A stretch of DNA of 64,000 nt from Sphingomonas sp. SORGH_AS_0950. Its GTDB lineage: Bacteria; Pseudomonadota; Alphaproteobacteria; Sphingomonadales; Sphingomonadaceae. The stretch is from positions 3,808,001 through 3,872,000 of the forward strand of contig NZ_JAUTAE010000001.1 in NCBI RefSeq assembly GCF_030818415.1, read 5' to 3'. Numbering within the stretch: the stretch's first letter is position 1; every line of letters begins with the position of its first letter. Under the pieces are notes generated by a model. That model was not told the origin of the DNA, made no database searches, and was given only the letters and a program-made list of their open reading frames with translations. Both the position numbers and the translations under genes were made by a program. Positions 28,605 through 37,130 of the stretch are shown here, piece after piece.

Positions 28605-28619
28605 TGATAACCGCTATCA
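28605..28619. promoter_or_regulatory. LacI-type operator-like site before TonB receptor
   Basis: TGATAACCGCTATCA is an imperfect inverted repeat (TGATA-N5-TATCA) located 64 bp upstream of the TonB-receptor start and 136 bp from the divergent halogenase operon. It resembles LacI-family operators, as does the perfect site at 32942. A regulator of both operons could bind here. Confidence 0.4.
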
Positions 28620-28682
28620 CGCGGCACGAAAAAACGGGGGCGCTTCCATGACGAAGCGCATCGGAGAGGATCGGGAAGGTAC

Positions 28683-31600
28683 ATGCACACCATGCGAATC
28701 TTGGCTGACGGCGTCAGCCGCAAGCGGCTGGCGGCCACGGTTTCGGTCGTAGCCCTTTGTGCGGCCGTGCAATTGGTCCCCGCGACCGCGTCGGCCCAGA
28801 CGACGCCCGCACCCGCTTCCCGCGATGACGAGTCCGTGCCGCAGACCAGTGTCGGCGCCGGTACGGCCGGGCAGGCCAGCGTGCCCGCCGGTGCCAATGC
28901 GGGCAAGAAGCCGCTGTCGAACAGCGCGTCGATCGCCAACCAGACCGCGCCCGACCAGTCCAATGTGACCGCTACCGACGTCGCGACGCCCGCCGCCGAG
29001 GGCAATCAGGGTGACATCGTTGTCACGGGCCTGCGCCAGTCGCTCGCCAATGCCCAGTCGATTAAGCGCAACGCCGACACGGTCGTGGATGCGATCACCG
29101 CCGAGGACATTGGCGCGCTCCCGGACCGTTCGGTCAACGAGGCGCTGCAGCGCGTCCCCGGCGTCGCCATCACCCGCTTCGCCGCCGCCAACGATACCGC
29201 CCACTTCTCGGTCGAGGGTTCGGGCGTCACCATCCGTGGCCTCAGCTATGTGCGCGGCGAGTTCAACGGCCGCGACAGCTTCGGCGTGTCGGGCGGTCGT
29301 GAGATCGGCTTCAACGACGTGCCGACCGAACTGGTCGGCTCGGTCGACGTGTACAAGAACCTGACCGCCGACCTGATCGAAGGCGGCATCTCGGGCACGG
29401 TCAACATCAACACCCGCAAGCCCTTCGACACCAAGGAGACGCTGGTCTATCTGTCGGGCAGCGTGAACTATGGCGACTTCTCGAAGCGCAGCGCGCCCGC
29501 CGTCGTCGGCCTGTTCTCCAAGCAGTGGCAGCTGGGCAATGGCGGCCGCTTCGGCATCCTCGCCAGCGGCAGCTACAACCAGCAATATAGCCGGTCGGAC
29601 TCGGTCTTCTATTCGGCGTTCATCCCGCGCTACAATGACGACACCAACGGCAATGGCCAGCAGGACGCGGGCGAGGGCCGCACGATCAATGCAGGCACGC
29701 CCTATGCGTCGACCGCCTATGACCATTATCCGGTGCCGTCGGGCCGCAACGTCGTCTACGTGCCGCTGGGCGCGGGCTCGCGCATGCAGCAGTTCGACCG
29801 CACCCGCATCGGCTATGCCGGTTCGGCGCAATATGAGAATGGCCGCGGCAACCTGCTGATCACCGCGCAGTTCCTGCGCGCCGAGTCCAAGCAGACCTGG
29901 CTGGACCGCACGGTCGAGCCGAACGTCTATTATGCCGATGCCAACCAGATCTTCCCGCAGGGCTATAACCCCAATGCGCCGATCGCGGGGCAGAGCTTTA
30001 CCCAGCCGACCTATGACGCCAACGGCCTGTTCACCTCGGGCACGCTGATCCGCAACGGCGGCGGCCAGTACACCACGCTCGCCAACCGCTATTTCAAGAC
30101 GGACGGCGCGACGCAGGACCAGTCGGTCAACGTCAAGTGGGACCCGACCGAGCGGCTGCACCTGAACTTCGACGGGCAATATGTCTTCTCGAAGGGCCGC
30201 GATTCGGACGACACGGTCGAACTGGCGACCTTTTCGGGCGTGCGGATCGACGGCAGCAACGGTGCGCCGCTGATCAACGTGATCCCGCCCAACGGCCAGT
30301 CCGCCGCCGCCTATTTCGGCGACCCGACGAAGATCTTCATCCGCGACGCGATGAACAACCGCACGCACAGCGACGGCGACGAGTGGGCGTTCAAGGCCGA
30401 TGCGCAATATGACGTGTCCGAGGACTCGTTCCTGCGCAAGGTGCGGGTCGGCGGCCGCTATTCGGACCGCAACCAGACGGTGAAGACCAACGACTATAAC
30501 AACTGGGGCGCGGTGTCCGACACCTGGACCTCCAGCACCGCGACGCTCGACAAATATTCGAGCGCGGTGACCGGTCTGAACTTCACCGATTTCTATCGTG
30601 GTCAGGTGGTGACCCCGCCGACGACCTATGGCCTGCGCGATGCGCTGCTGACCGATCACGACGCGCTGACCGCGCTGCTGCGCGAGGCGACCAAGGCGTC
30701 GGGCGGCGGCTATGTCCCGCTGGAGGATCGCGGCTCCGACCTCGTCGACGGCTATTTCCGGCCGAACGAAGTCTACAAGATGCGCGAGCGGACCTATGCG
30801 GCCTATGCGCGCGTCGATTTCGGGATCGACAATATCGGCGGCGGCGAGACCAGCCTGTCGGGCAATATCGGCCTGCGCTACGTCCATACGCGGGATGAAT
30901 CGACCGGCGGCATCACCTTCCCGCAGATCGGCACGACGATCGGCACGTTCCCGACCGTCGCGGCCTATTGCGCCTCGCCCAACGACACCAACACGGTGCG
31001 CCCGATCTGTACGCTGACCAGCGCGCAGCAGGCGGCGGTCGTCGCCTTCTCGAACGGCGCATCGACCACCGACGTGGCCAAGCAGAGCTTCGACAAGTGG
31101 CTGCCCAGCCTGAACCTGAAGTACCAAGTGACGCCGACCCTGCTGTTCCGTCTGGCGGCGTCCAAGGCGATCTCGCGCCCCGGCTTCACCGATCTGCGCA
31201 ACTTCGTCGGCCTCAGCCCGTCGGGCAGCAACACGACCGGGTCCTATGGCTTCCAGTCGAGCGCGCGGAACCCCTATCTGCGTCCGGTCGACGCCAAGCA
31301 GGTCGACCTGACCGCCGAATGGTATTTCGCCAAGGTCGGCTCGCTGACGGGTGCGGTGTTCTACAAGGAATTGTCGAACATCATCCTCGACAATTACGGG
31401 TTCGTCCGCGACTTCACCAACAACGGCCAGACCTACGCCGTGTCGGTGAACGGCCCCGCCAATGCACCGGGCACGGCGCATATCAAGGGCGCGGAAATCT
31501 CGTACCAGCAGACCTACGACTTCCTGCCGGGCATCCTGCGCGGCCTGGGGACGCAGGCGACGTTCACCTATGTCGATCCGGGCAAGATCCCCAATGCGAC

Positions 31601-32009
31601 GCCGAACAACGGGCCTGCCGACGGCAACCGTCCGCCGGTCGACGTTGCGGGGCTGTACAGCACGCTGCCGCTGGCCCAGCTGTCGAAGTACAACTTCAAC
31701 GTGTCGGCCTTCTATGACTATGCGGGCATCTATGCGCGCATCGCCTATAGCTGGCGGTCGAAGTATCTGCTGACCAACCGCGACTGCTGCTTCCCGTTCC
31801 TGCCGGTCTATTCGCTGGCGGCGGGCCAGGCGGACGCCTCGCTGTTCTACACGGTCAACAAGCAGTTCAAGATCGGTCTGCAGGTCCAGAACCTGCTCGA
31901 CGCGACGACGCGCACGACCTTCGTGCTGAACAGCTCGGGCCTGGAAGCGCCGCGTTCGTACTTCAAGAGCGATCGCCAGTTCCAGCTGAGCGTCCGCCTG
32001 ACCTACTGA
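28683..32009 (+). CDS. TonB-dependent receptor, carbohydrate type
   Basis: 1108-residue outer-membrane transporter of the TonB-Xanth-Caul type. It has a signal peptide (cleavage near TASAQT), a long low-complexity Ala/Thr-rich region to about residue 105, a TonB-box-like stretch at QGDIVVTGLRQSL (residues 109-121), the plug domain with the GALPDRSVNEALQRVPGV motif, and a 22-strand barrel closing with SVRLTY (terminal Tyr). It should import a ligand, probably an oligosaccharide, energised by TonB, which is outside this window. Divergent from the halogenase operon. Start 28683 has GGGAAGG just upstream; ATG 28692 is a near alternative. A perfect terminator follows the stop. Confidence 0.93.
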   Translation: MHTMRILADGVSRKRLAATVSVVALCAAVQLVPATASAQTTPAPASRDDESVPQTSVGAGTAGQASVPAGANAGKKPLSNSASIANQTAPDQSNVTATDVATPAAEGNQGDIVVTGLRQSLANAQSIKRNADTVVDAITAEDIGALPDRSVNEALQRVPGVAITRFAAANDTAHFSVEGSGVTIRGLSYVRGEFNGRDSFGVSGGREIGFNDVPTELVGSVDVYKNLTADLIEGGISGTVNINTRKPFDTKETLVYLSGSVNYGDFSKRSAPAVVGLFSKQWQLGNGGRFGILASGSYNQQYSRSDSVFYSAFIPRYNDDTNGNGQQDAGEGRTINAGTPYASTAYDHYPVPSGRNVVYVPLGAGSRMQQFDRTRIGYAGSAQYENGRGNLLITAQFLRAESKQTWLDRTVEPNVYYADANQIFPQGYNPNAPIAGQSFTQPTYDANGLFTSGTLIRNGGGQYTTLANRYFKTDGATQDQSVNVKWDPTERLHLNFDGQYVFSKGRDSDDTVELATFSGVRIDGSNGAPLINVIPPNGQSAAAYFGDPTKIFIRDAMNNRTHSDGDEWAFKADAQYDVSEDSFLRKVRVGGRYSDRNQTVKTNDYNNWGAVSDTWTSSTATLDKYSSAVTGLNFTDFYRGQVVTPPTTYGLRDALLTDHDALTALLREATKASGGGYVPLEDRGSDLVDGYFRPNEVYKMRERTYAAYARVDFGIDNIGGGETSLSGNIGLRYVHTRDESTGGITFPQIGTTIGTFPTVAAYCASPNDTNTVRPICTLTSAQQAAVVAFSNGASTTDVAKQSFDKWLPSLNLKYQVTPTLLFRLAASKAISRPGFTDLRNFVGLSPSGSNTTGSYGFQSSARNPYLRPVDAKQVDLTAEWYFAKVGSLTGAVFYKELSNIILDNYGFVRDFTNNGQTYAVSVNGPANAPGTAHIKGAEISYQQTYDFLPGILRGLGTQATFTYVDPGKIPNATPNNGPADGNRPPVDVAGLYSTLPLAQLSKYNFNVSAFYDYAGIYARIAYSWRSKYLLTNRDCCFPFLPVYSLAAGQADASLFYTVNKQFKIGLQVQNLLDATTRTTFVLNSSGLEAPRSYFKSDRQFQLSVRLTY

Positions 32010-32032
32010 TCGGTCGGCACGATCGCATGAAA

Positions 32033-32069
32033 AAGGGCCGCGGTGGCGACACCGCGGCCCTTGTTTTTT
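32033..32069 (+). terminator. Rho-independent terminator after TonB receptor
   Basis: A 13-bp perfect stem (AAGGGCCGCGGTG, 32033-32045, with its complement at 32050-32062) with a GCGA loop is followed by TTTTTT at 32064-32069. It lies 24 bp after the receptor stop and also separates it from the converging esterase gene. Confidence 0.95.
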
Positions 32070-32079
32070 CCCGAGCCGA

Positions 32080-32811
32080 TCAGCGGGCGATGGGCTTGGG
32101 CGCTGGTCTGGCCAGCGCGGTGCGGATCGCGGCCTCGGCGACCGGGGCCATCACGGCATAGCCCGCCTCATTGGGGTGGACGCCGTCATAGGTCAGGCTG
32201 GCGCGGGTCGCCTGGCCGTCGTGCAGCGCCGACCAGTAATCGGCATAGGTCGCCCCCGTGCGCGCCGCATAGCCCTTCATCCAGTCGTTGAGCACCGCGA
32301 TCCGCGACGCGGTGTCGAGGCCCGGCCGCCAGGGGAAATGATCGGCGGGCGGGATGGAGGCCAGGATGACGCGGATGCCATGCGCACGCGCCAGCTCGGC
32401 CATGGACATGATGTTCGCCTCGGTCTGTTCGGGCGTCATCGGGCCGGTATTGCCCGCAATGTCGTTGGTGCCCGCCATGATCTGGACGACCTTGGGCTTC
32501 AGGTCGATCACGTCCTGGCGGAAGCGGAGCAGCATCTGGGTCGTCGTCTGGCCGCCGATGCCGCGCCCGATCCGGCCCGGCGTGAAGAAGCCCGGCATCT
32601 TGTCGAACCAGCCTTGCGTGATGGAATCGCCCATGAAGACGATCGTCACCGGCCCGGTCACGCGGGCATTGGCCTGTTGGTAGCGTCCCAGCCAGCCGAA
32701 ATCATTGTGCAGCCGGATTTCGCCCTCGTCGGGCTTGGCGGCGGGCGGCGGCGTCTGCTGCGCGGAGGCTCCGGCACCGAGCAGCAGCAGAAGGGCAGTG
32801 GCGTAGCGCAT
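32080..32811 (-). CDS. SGNH/GDSL-type acetylesterase
   Basis: 243-residue secreted SGNH hydrolase with a signal peptide ending near GASAQQ. All four blocks are present: FMGDSITQGW (nucleophile Ser), IGGQTTTQ (oxyanion Gly), AGTNDIAGN (Asn) and DGVHPNEAGY (Asp and His). Relatives include rhamnogalacturonan acetylesterases and platelet-activating-factor acetylhydrolase-like proteins, so it probably removes acetyl groups from pectin or mannan. Start 32811 is favoured by GGAGA six bases upstream; 32826 would give a weaker signal sequence. It sits between the TonB receptor (convergent) and the GH3 gene (divergent across ~190 bp), which contains a LacI-type site. Confidence 0.9.
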   Translation of the reverse strand: MRYATALLLLLGAGASAQQTPPPAAKPDEGEIRLHNDFGWLGRYQQANARVTGPVTIVFMGDSITQGWFDKMPGFFTPGRIGRGIGGQTTTQMLLRFRQDVIDLKPKVVQIMAGTNDIAGNTGPMTPEQTEANIMSMAELARAHGIRVILASIPPADHFPWRPGLDTASRIAVLNDWMKGYAARTGATYADYWSALHDGQATRASLTYDGVHPNEAGYAVMAPVAEAAIRTALARPAPKPIAR

Positions 32812-32941
32812 CAACGTCTCCAGCAAGCATCAGGCGGTCGCAAGGCACGGCGCCGCCTTTGTTTTTCGTGCCCTCGGTCATATCCGACGAAACCGTTGCG
32901 AAGCGTAGAGCGGTAAAAAGAAAATTTGAAATATGTTTTGT

Positions 32942-32955
32942 TGACAGCGCTGTCA
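32942..32955. promoter_or_regulatory. Perfect 14-bp LacI-family operator
   Basis: TGACAGCGCTGTCA is a perfect palindrome with the central CG typical of LacI/GalR-family operators. It lies 45 bp upstream of the GH3 start in the region shared with the divergent esterase. TTGACA at 32941-32946 overlaps it and would serve as a -35 element, fitting repression; no good -10 box was found. Confidence 0.65.
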
Positions 32956-32999
32956 TGAAGCCGGAACGTCGCATGAAAATCGACAGGAGAGGATGTACG

Positions 33000-35486
33000 A
33001 TGCCGTTTTCCCGCACGCTGGCCCTGATGGTGGCCGCAACCGCGCTCAGCAGCGGCGTTTCCGCCCAGACAGCCGGGCAACAGGCCGCCAGCCCCGCCGA
33101 GGCCTCGGCGGTCGCGCATCCCGATCTCTGGCCCCGACTGCCCCTGAAGCGGCAGCGCGACCCGAAGGTCGAGGCGCGGGTCGAGCAGATCCTGTCCAAG
33201 ATGAGCGTCGAGGACAAAGTCGGCCAGCTGATCCAGGTCGACATCGCCTCGATCACGCCCAAGGACCTTGAGACGTACAAGCTCGGCTCGATCCTGAACG
33301 GCGGCAATTCGGCGCCCAATAATGACGAGTTCGCGCCCGCGCCCGAATGGCTGAAGCTGTTCGACGCCTTTTACGACGCCTCGGCGAAGCGCAGCGATGG
33401 CCGTCCGCAGGTGCCGCTGATCTGGGGCACCGACGCGGTGCACGGCGCGAACAATATCGTCGGCGCGACGCTGTTCCCGCACAATATCGGCCTCGGCGCG
33501 GCGCGCGATCCCGAGCTGATCCGCAAGATCGGCGCGGCGACGGCGGCGGAGACGGCGGCGACCGGCATCGACTGGAGCTTCGCGCCGACCGTGGCGGTGG
33601 TGCAGGACGACCGCTGGGGCCGCACCTATGAAAGCTATTCGGAGGACCCGGCGATCGTCGAATCCTATGCCGGAAAGATGGTCGAGGGCATTCAGGGCAG
33701 CGTCGGCGGCGACTTCATGAAGCCGGGCCATGTCATCTCGTCGATCAAGCATTTCCTGGGCGATGGCGGCACCGGCGGTCGCGACCAGGGCGATACGCGC
33801 GTGTCCGAGGAAGTGCTGCGCGACGTGCACGCCGCCGGTTATCGCAGCGGCCTGGTCGCGGGCGCGCTGACCGTGATGCCCAGCTTCTCCAGCTGGAACG
33901 GCACCAAGATGACCGGCAACAAGAGCCTGTTGACCGGCGTGCTGAAGGACAAGCTCGGCTTTGACGGCTTCACCATCGGTGACTGGAACGCCCATGGCCA
34001 GGTGCCCGGCTGCAACAACGAGGATTGCCCGGCGGCGATCAATGCCGGGCTCGACATGTTCATGTATTCGGGCGCGGGCTGGAAGCAGCTTTACGCCAAT
34101 ACGCTGCGCGAGGCGAAGGACGGCACGATCCCGGCCGCGCGGCTGGACGATGCGGTGCGCCGCATCCTGCGCGTGAAGATATTGGCGGGCAGCTTCGAGG
34201 CGGGGCGTCCGTCCTCGCGGCCTGTGTCGGGCAAGTTCGACCTGATCGGATCGCCCGAGCACCGCGCCATCGCGCGTCAGGCGGTGCGCGAGTCGATGGT
34301 CCTCCTGAAGAACAATGGCAGCCTGTTGCCGCTCAAGCCCGGCGCCAATATCCTGGTCGCGGGGCGCGGCGCGGACAATATCGGGCAGCAGGCGGGCGGC
34401 TGGTCGATCACCTGGCAGGGCACCGGCGTCACCAACGCCAACTTCCCCAACGGCCAGTCGATCTGGGCGGGCATCGACGAGGCGGTCCGCGCGGGCGGCG
34501 GCAAGGCGGTGCTGGCGGTCGACGGCGCCTATAGCGCCAAGCCCGATGCCGCGATCGTGGTGTTCGGCGAAACCCCCTATGCCGAGTTTACCGGCGACCG
34601 CCCGACACTGGAATACAGCCCCGAGGACAAGAGCGACCTGGCGCTGCTCAAGAAGCTGAAGGCCGCCGGTATCCCGGTCGTCGCGGTGTTCCTGTCGGGG
34701 CGCCCGCTCTGGGTGAACCCGGAGATGAACGCGGCGGACGCCTTTGTCGCGGCGTTCCTGCCGGGCACCGAGGGCGGCGGCGTGGCGGACGTGCTGATCG
34801 CCGGGCGCGATGGCAAGCCGCGCCACGACTTCCATGGCAAGCTCAGCTTTTCCTGGCCCAAGCGGCTCGACCAATATGTGCTGAACAAGCGGGACGCGAA
34901 TTACGACCCGCTCTTCCCGATCGGCTATGGCCTGACCTATGCGCAGGGCGCGACCGTGCCGGTGCTGAGCGAGGCGCGTCCGGCGGTGGCGGCGGGGGAC
35001 CAGAATGCGCTGTTCGTGCGCGGCCGGGTGGTCGCGGGGGCGCGGCTGGACGTGGCGGGCGCGGTGCAGCAGAGCCGCGTCGACCGCGCCGCGCAGGAGG
35101 ACAGCCTGCGCTTCACCTTCGCGGGCACCGGCCCGGCGAGCGCCGCGATCGAGGAAGCCAAGCCGATCGACATCACCCGCGAGTCCAACGGCCAGTTGAG
35201 CCTGTTGGTCGATTACCGCGTGACCCAGGCCCCTACCGCCGAGGTCCTGCTCGGCATGGAAGGCGGCAAGCCCGCCACCGTGCCGATCACCGGGCTGCTG
35301 AAGGGGACGCTCGGCGAATGGCGCCAACTGGCGGTGCCGCTGCGCTGTTTCGCGGATGGCGGCGTGACCATGGCCTCGGTGACGAAGCCATGGACGATCG
35401 TGACGACCGGCGAGCTGGGCCTCGACATCTCGTCGATCCGCATCGCCAGCGCGCCGCCGGGCCCGGTCAGCTGCGGGATGCGCTGA
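33000..35486 (+). CDS. GH3 beta-glucosidase / exo-glucanase (ExoP type)
   Basis: 828-residue secreted GH3 enzyme. Signal peptide ends near SGVSAQT; the N-terminal (beta/alpha)8 domain carries the nucleophile aspartate in FTIGDWNAHG, a substrate-site KHFLGDGGT and VMPSFSSWNG, followed by the alpha/beta sandwich domain (RESMVLLKNNGSLLPL). About 200 extra residues at the C-terminus form a beta-rich domain (GELGLDISSIRI), as in ExoP-type exo-1,3/1,4-beta-glucanases, longer than minimal GH3 enzymes. It should release glucose or mannose from the non-reducing ends of beta-linked oligosaccharides in the periplasm. I start at 33000 because CAGGAGAGG lies seven bases upstream; upstream ATGs fall in the operator region. 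Preceded by a LacI-type operator. Confidence 0.93.
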   Translation: MPFSRTLALMVAATALSSGVSAQTAGQQAASPAEASAVAHPDLWPRLPLKRQRDPKVEARVEQILSKMSVEDKVGQLIQVDIASITPKDLETYKLGSILNGGNSAPNNDEFAPAPEWLKLFDAFYDASAKRSDGRPQVPLIWGTDAVHGANNIVGATLFPHNIGLGAARDPELIRKIGAATAAETAATGIDWSFAPTVAVVQDDRWGRTYESYSEDPAIVESYAGKMVEGIQGSVGGDFMKPGHVISSIKHFLGDGGTGGRDQGDTRVSEEVLRDVHAAGYRSGLVAGALTVMPSFSSWNGTKMTGNKSLLTGVLKDKLGFDGFTIGDWNAHGQVPGCNNEDCPAAINAGLDMFMYSGAGWKQLYANTLREAKDGTIPAARLDDAVRRILRVKILAGSFEAGRPSSRPVSGKFDLIGSPEHRAIARQAVRESMVLLKNNGSLLPLKPGANILVAGRGADNIGQQAGGWSITWQGTGVTNANFPNGQSIWAGIDEAVRAGGGKAVLAVDGAYSAKPDAAIVVFGETPYAEFTGDRPTLEYSPEDKSDLALLKKLKAAGIPVVAVFLSGRPLWVNPEMNAADAFVAAFLPGTEGGGVADVLIAGRDGKPRHDFHGKLSFSWPKRLDQYVLNKRDANYDPLFPIGYGLTYAQGATVPVLSEARPAVAAGDQNALFVRGRVVAGARLDVAGAVQQSRVDRAAQEDSLRFTFAGTGPASAAIEEAKPIDITRESNGQLSLLVDYRVTQAPTAEVLLGMEGGKPATVPITGLLKGTLGEWRQLAVPLRCFADGGVTMASVTKPWTIVTTGELGLDISSIRIASAPPGPVSCGMR

Positions 35487-35529
35487 TCGGCTATCCTCTC
35501 CGTAAGGGAGGCGCTGCGAAAACACCTGA

Positions 35530-35622
35530 CCATCCCGGCGCAGGCCGGGATCCAGTTGGGCAAGCGCTGGTAGGTTGTTGCCATCGCCCCGTAACTGGAC
35601 CCCGGCCGTCGCCGAGGTGACG
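35530..35622. repeat. Intergenic palindromic repeat (REP-like)
   Basis: Two hairpin-forming arms (ATCCCGGCGCAGGCCGGGAT near 35532-35551 and CCCCGGCCGTCGCCGAGG near 35609) lie in opposite orientation around a short spacer with TCCAGTT / AACTGGA junctions. Such elements are dispersed in sphingomonad and related alphaproteobacterial intergenic regions. It lies between the GH3 and GH5 genes and may form a transcript barrier. Confidence 0.7.
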
Positions 35623-35693
35623 GGTGGGGGAGGGTTTCGGCCACTCAAAATACCGCAAGCAATTTGCATTATTCTTCGTTATGCCAATGGAAT

Positions 35694-35709
35694 CAGGTCG
35701 ATCGACCTG
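35694..35709. promoter_or_regulatory. 16-bp perfect palindrome upstream of mannanase
   Basis: CAGGTCGATCGACCTG is a perfect 16-bp inverted repeat 57 bp upstream of the GH5 start. The position suits an operator of the GH5-GH27 pair. It does not resemble the LacI-like sites elsewhere in the island, so another regulator would bind it. No match to a named consensus is claimed. Confidence 0.4.
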
Positions 35710-35765
35710 CACCATGACGACGGCAAAGCCGCGTCGGGAAACGATATGAGGGGGAGGATGCGGGC

Positions 35766-37112
35766 ATGACCATGGATATCGATCGTCGCGGCTTTCTGGG
35801 GTCGGCGGCCTTGCTGGCGGGATGCGCCGGCGTCGCGGGGCGGGCCGATGCGGCCGGAGCGGCCCGCAACGAGTTCGTCCGTCGCAAGGGCACCCGCCTG
35901 ATGATCGGCGACGCAGCCTATCGCTTCGTCGGGGCCAATATGTGGTATGCCGCCTATCTGGGCGCCGATGCTCCTTATGGCGACCGCGCTCGGCTGCGGC
36001 GTGAGCTGGACGCGCTGGCGGCGATGGGCGTGACCAATATCCGCATCCTCGCCTCGGCCGAGGAAGGCCCCTTGCGCGACTCGATCAAGCCGGGTTTCCG
36101 CACCGCCACCACGACCAACCGGACCTTGCTCGCCGGGCTCGACTATGCGCTGGCGGAGATGGCCAAGCGCAACATGCGCGCGGTCCTGTACCTGACCAAT
36201 TTCTGGGAATGGTCGGGGGGCATGATGACCTATCTGTCCTATGTGAACGGCGGCCAGTTCCTGAACGCCAACGACCCGGCGCATCCCTGGCCCGCCTTCG
36301 CCAATTTCAACGCGCAATTCTATGGCAATGCGCGCGCCAAGGAGATGTACCGCGACTGGATCCGCACCATCGTGTCGCGCACCAACAGCGTCACCGCGAA
36401 GCTTTATGCGGCCGACCCGACGATCATGGCGTGGCAGCTGTCCAACGAGCCGCGCCCGGCGGGCGACCTGGCCCATGCCGATCTCGACCAATTCCATGGC
36501 TGGGTCCGCGACAGCGCGACGCTGATCAAGTCGCTCGATCCCAACCATCTGGTGTGCACCGGATCGGAGGGGCTGAAGGGCACGCTGGAGAAGCCCGACA
36601 TCCTGCTGGCCGAACATGGCATCGACGCGATCGATTATTTGACCGCGCATATCTGGCCCAACAATTGGGACTGGGTGAAACAGGCCGATCTGGCGAACAC
36701 CTACAAGCGCGGCGAGACGCTGACCCAGGACTATATCGCCCGCCATGTCGGCTATGCCCACCAGCTGGACAAGCCGCTCATCATCGAGGAGTTCGGCTAT
36801 CCGCGCGACGGCGGCAGCAACGATCCGAAGGTAGCGACGACCTATAAGGACCGTTTCTACCGGCTGATCTATGCCGCCGCGCTGCGCGACATGGCGGCGG
36901 GCGGGCCGATCGCGGGCACCAATTTCTGGGCCTGGAACGGCGAGGCGCGCGCGCAGCATCCCGACTATCGGTTCCGCGACGGCGACGGCCAATATATGGG
37001 CGATCCGCCGCACGAGCCGCAGGGCTGGTACGGCATCTTCACCGGCGACACGACGGTCCGCATCGTCGCGGACCATGCCGCGGCCGTCGCCCGTCTCCCC
37101 AAGACCCGATAA
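35766..37112 (+). CDS. GH5 endo-beta-mannanase (GH5_7-like)
   Basis: 448-residue (beta/alpha)8 glycoside hydrolase with twin-arginine signal (IDRRGFLGSAALLAGCAG). The catalytic acid/base glutamate is in AWQLSNEPRP and the nucleophile in LIIEEFGYPRDG, with conserved ANMWYAAYLG and TNFWAWNGEARAQ; this pattern fits the GH5_7 mannan endo-1,4-beta-mannosidase subfamily. It would cut the backbone of galacto- or glucomannan. A lipobox-like GCAG follows the Arg pair at residues 18-21 and could instead make it a lipoprotein. Next gene, 18 bp downstream, is an alpha-galactosidase, a sensible partner for galactomannan. Confident at family level; subfamily moderately so. Confidence 0.9.
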   Translation: MTMDIDRRGFLGSAALLAGCAGVAGRADAAGAARNEFVRRKGTRLMIGDAAYRFVGANMWYAAYLGADAPYGDRARLRRELDALAAMGVTNIRILASAEEGPLRDSIKPGFRTATTTNRTLLAGLDYALAEMAKRNMRAVLYLTNFWEWSGGMMTYLSYVNGGQFLNANDPAHPWPAFANFNAQFYGNARAKEMYRDWIRTIVSRTNSVTAKLYAADPTIMAWQLSNEPRPAGDLAHADLDQFHGWVRDSATLIKSLDPNHLVCTGSEGLKGTLEKPDILLAEHGIDAIDYLTAHIWPNNWDWVKQADLANTYKRGETLTQDYIARHVGYAHQLDKPLIIEEFGYPRDGGSNDPKVATTYKDRFYRLIYAAALRDMAAGGPIAGTNFWAWNGEARAQHPDYRFRDGDGQYMGDPPHEPQGWYGIFTGDTTVRIVADHAAAVARLPKTR

Positions 37113-37130
37113 GCGCAAGGACAGGCCGCC

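Noticed and set aside
28617..31481. 954-residue minus-strand ORF opposite the TonB receptor
   Set aside because: High-GC third positions keep antisense frames open; the receptor frame has clear family motifs and the antisense protein is Arg/Ala/Gly-rich without any domain.
32811..35669. Long minus-strand ORF opposite GH3
   Set aside because: Same GC-driven antisense artefact; GH3 has catalytic motifs, the antisense protein does not.
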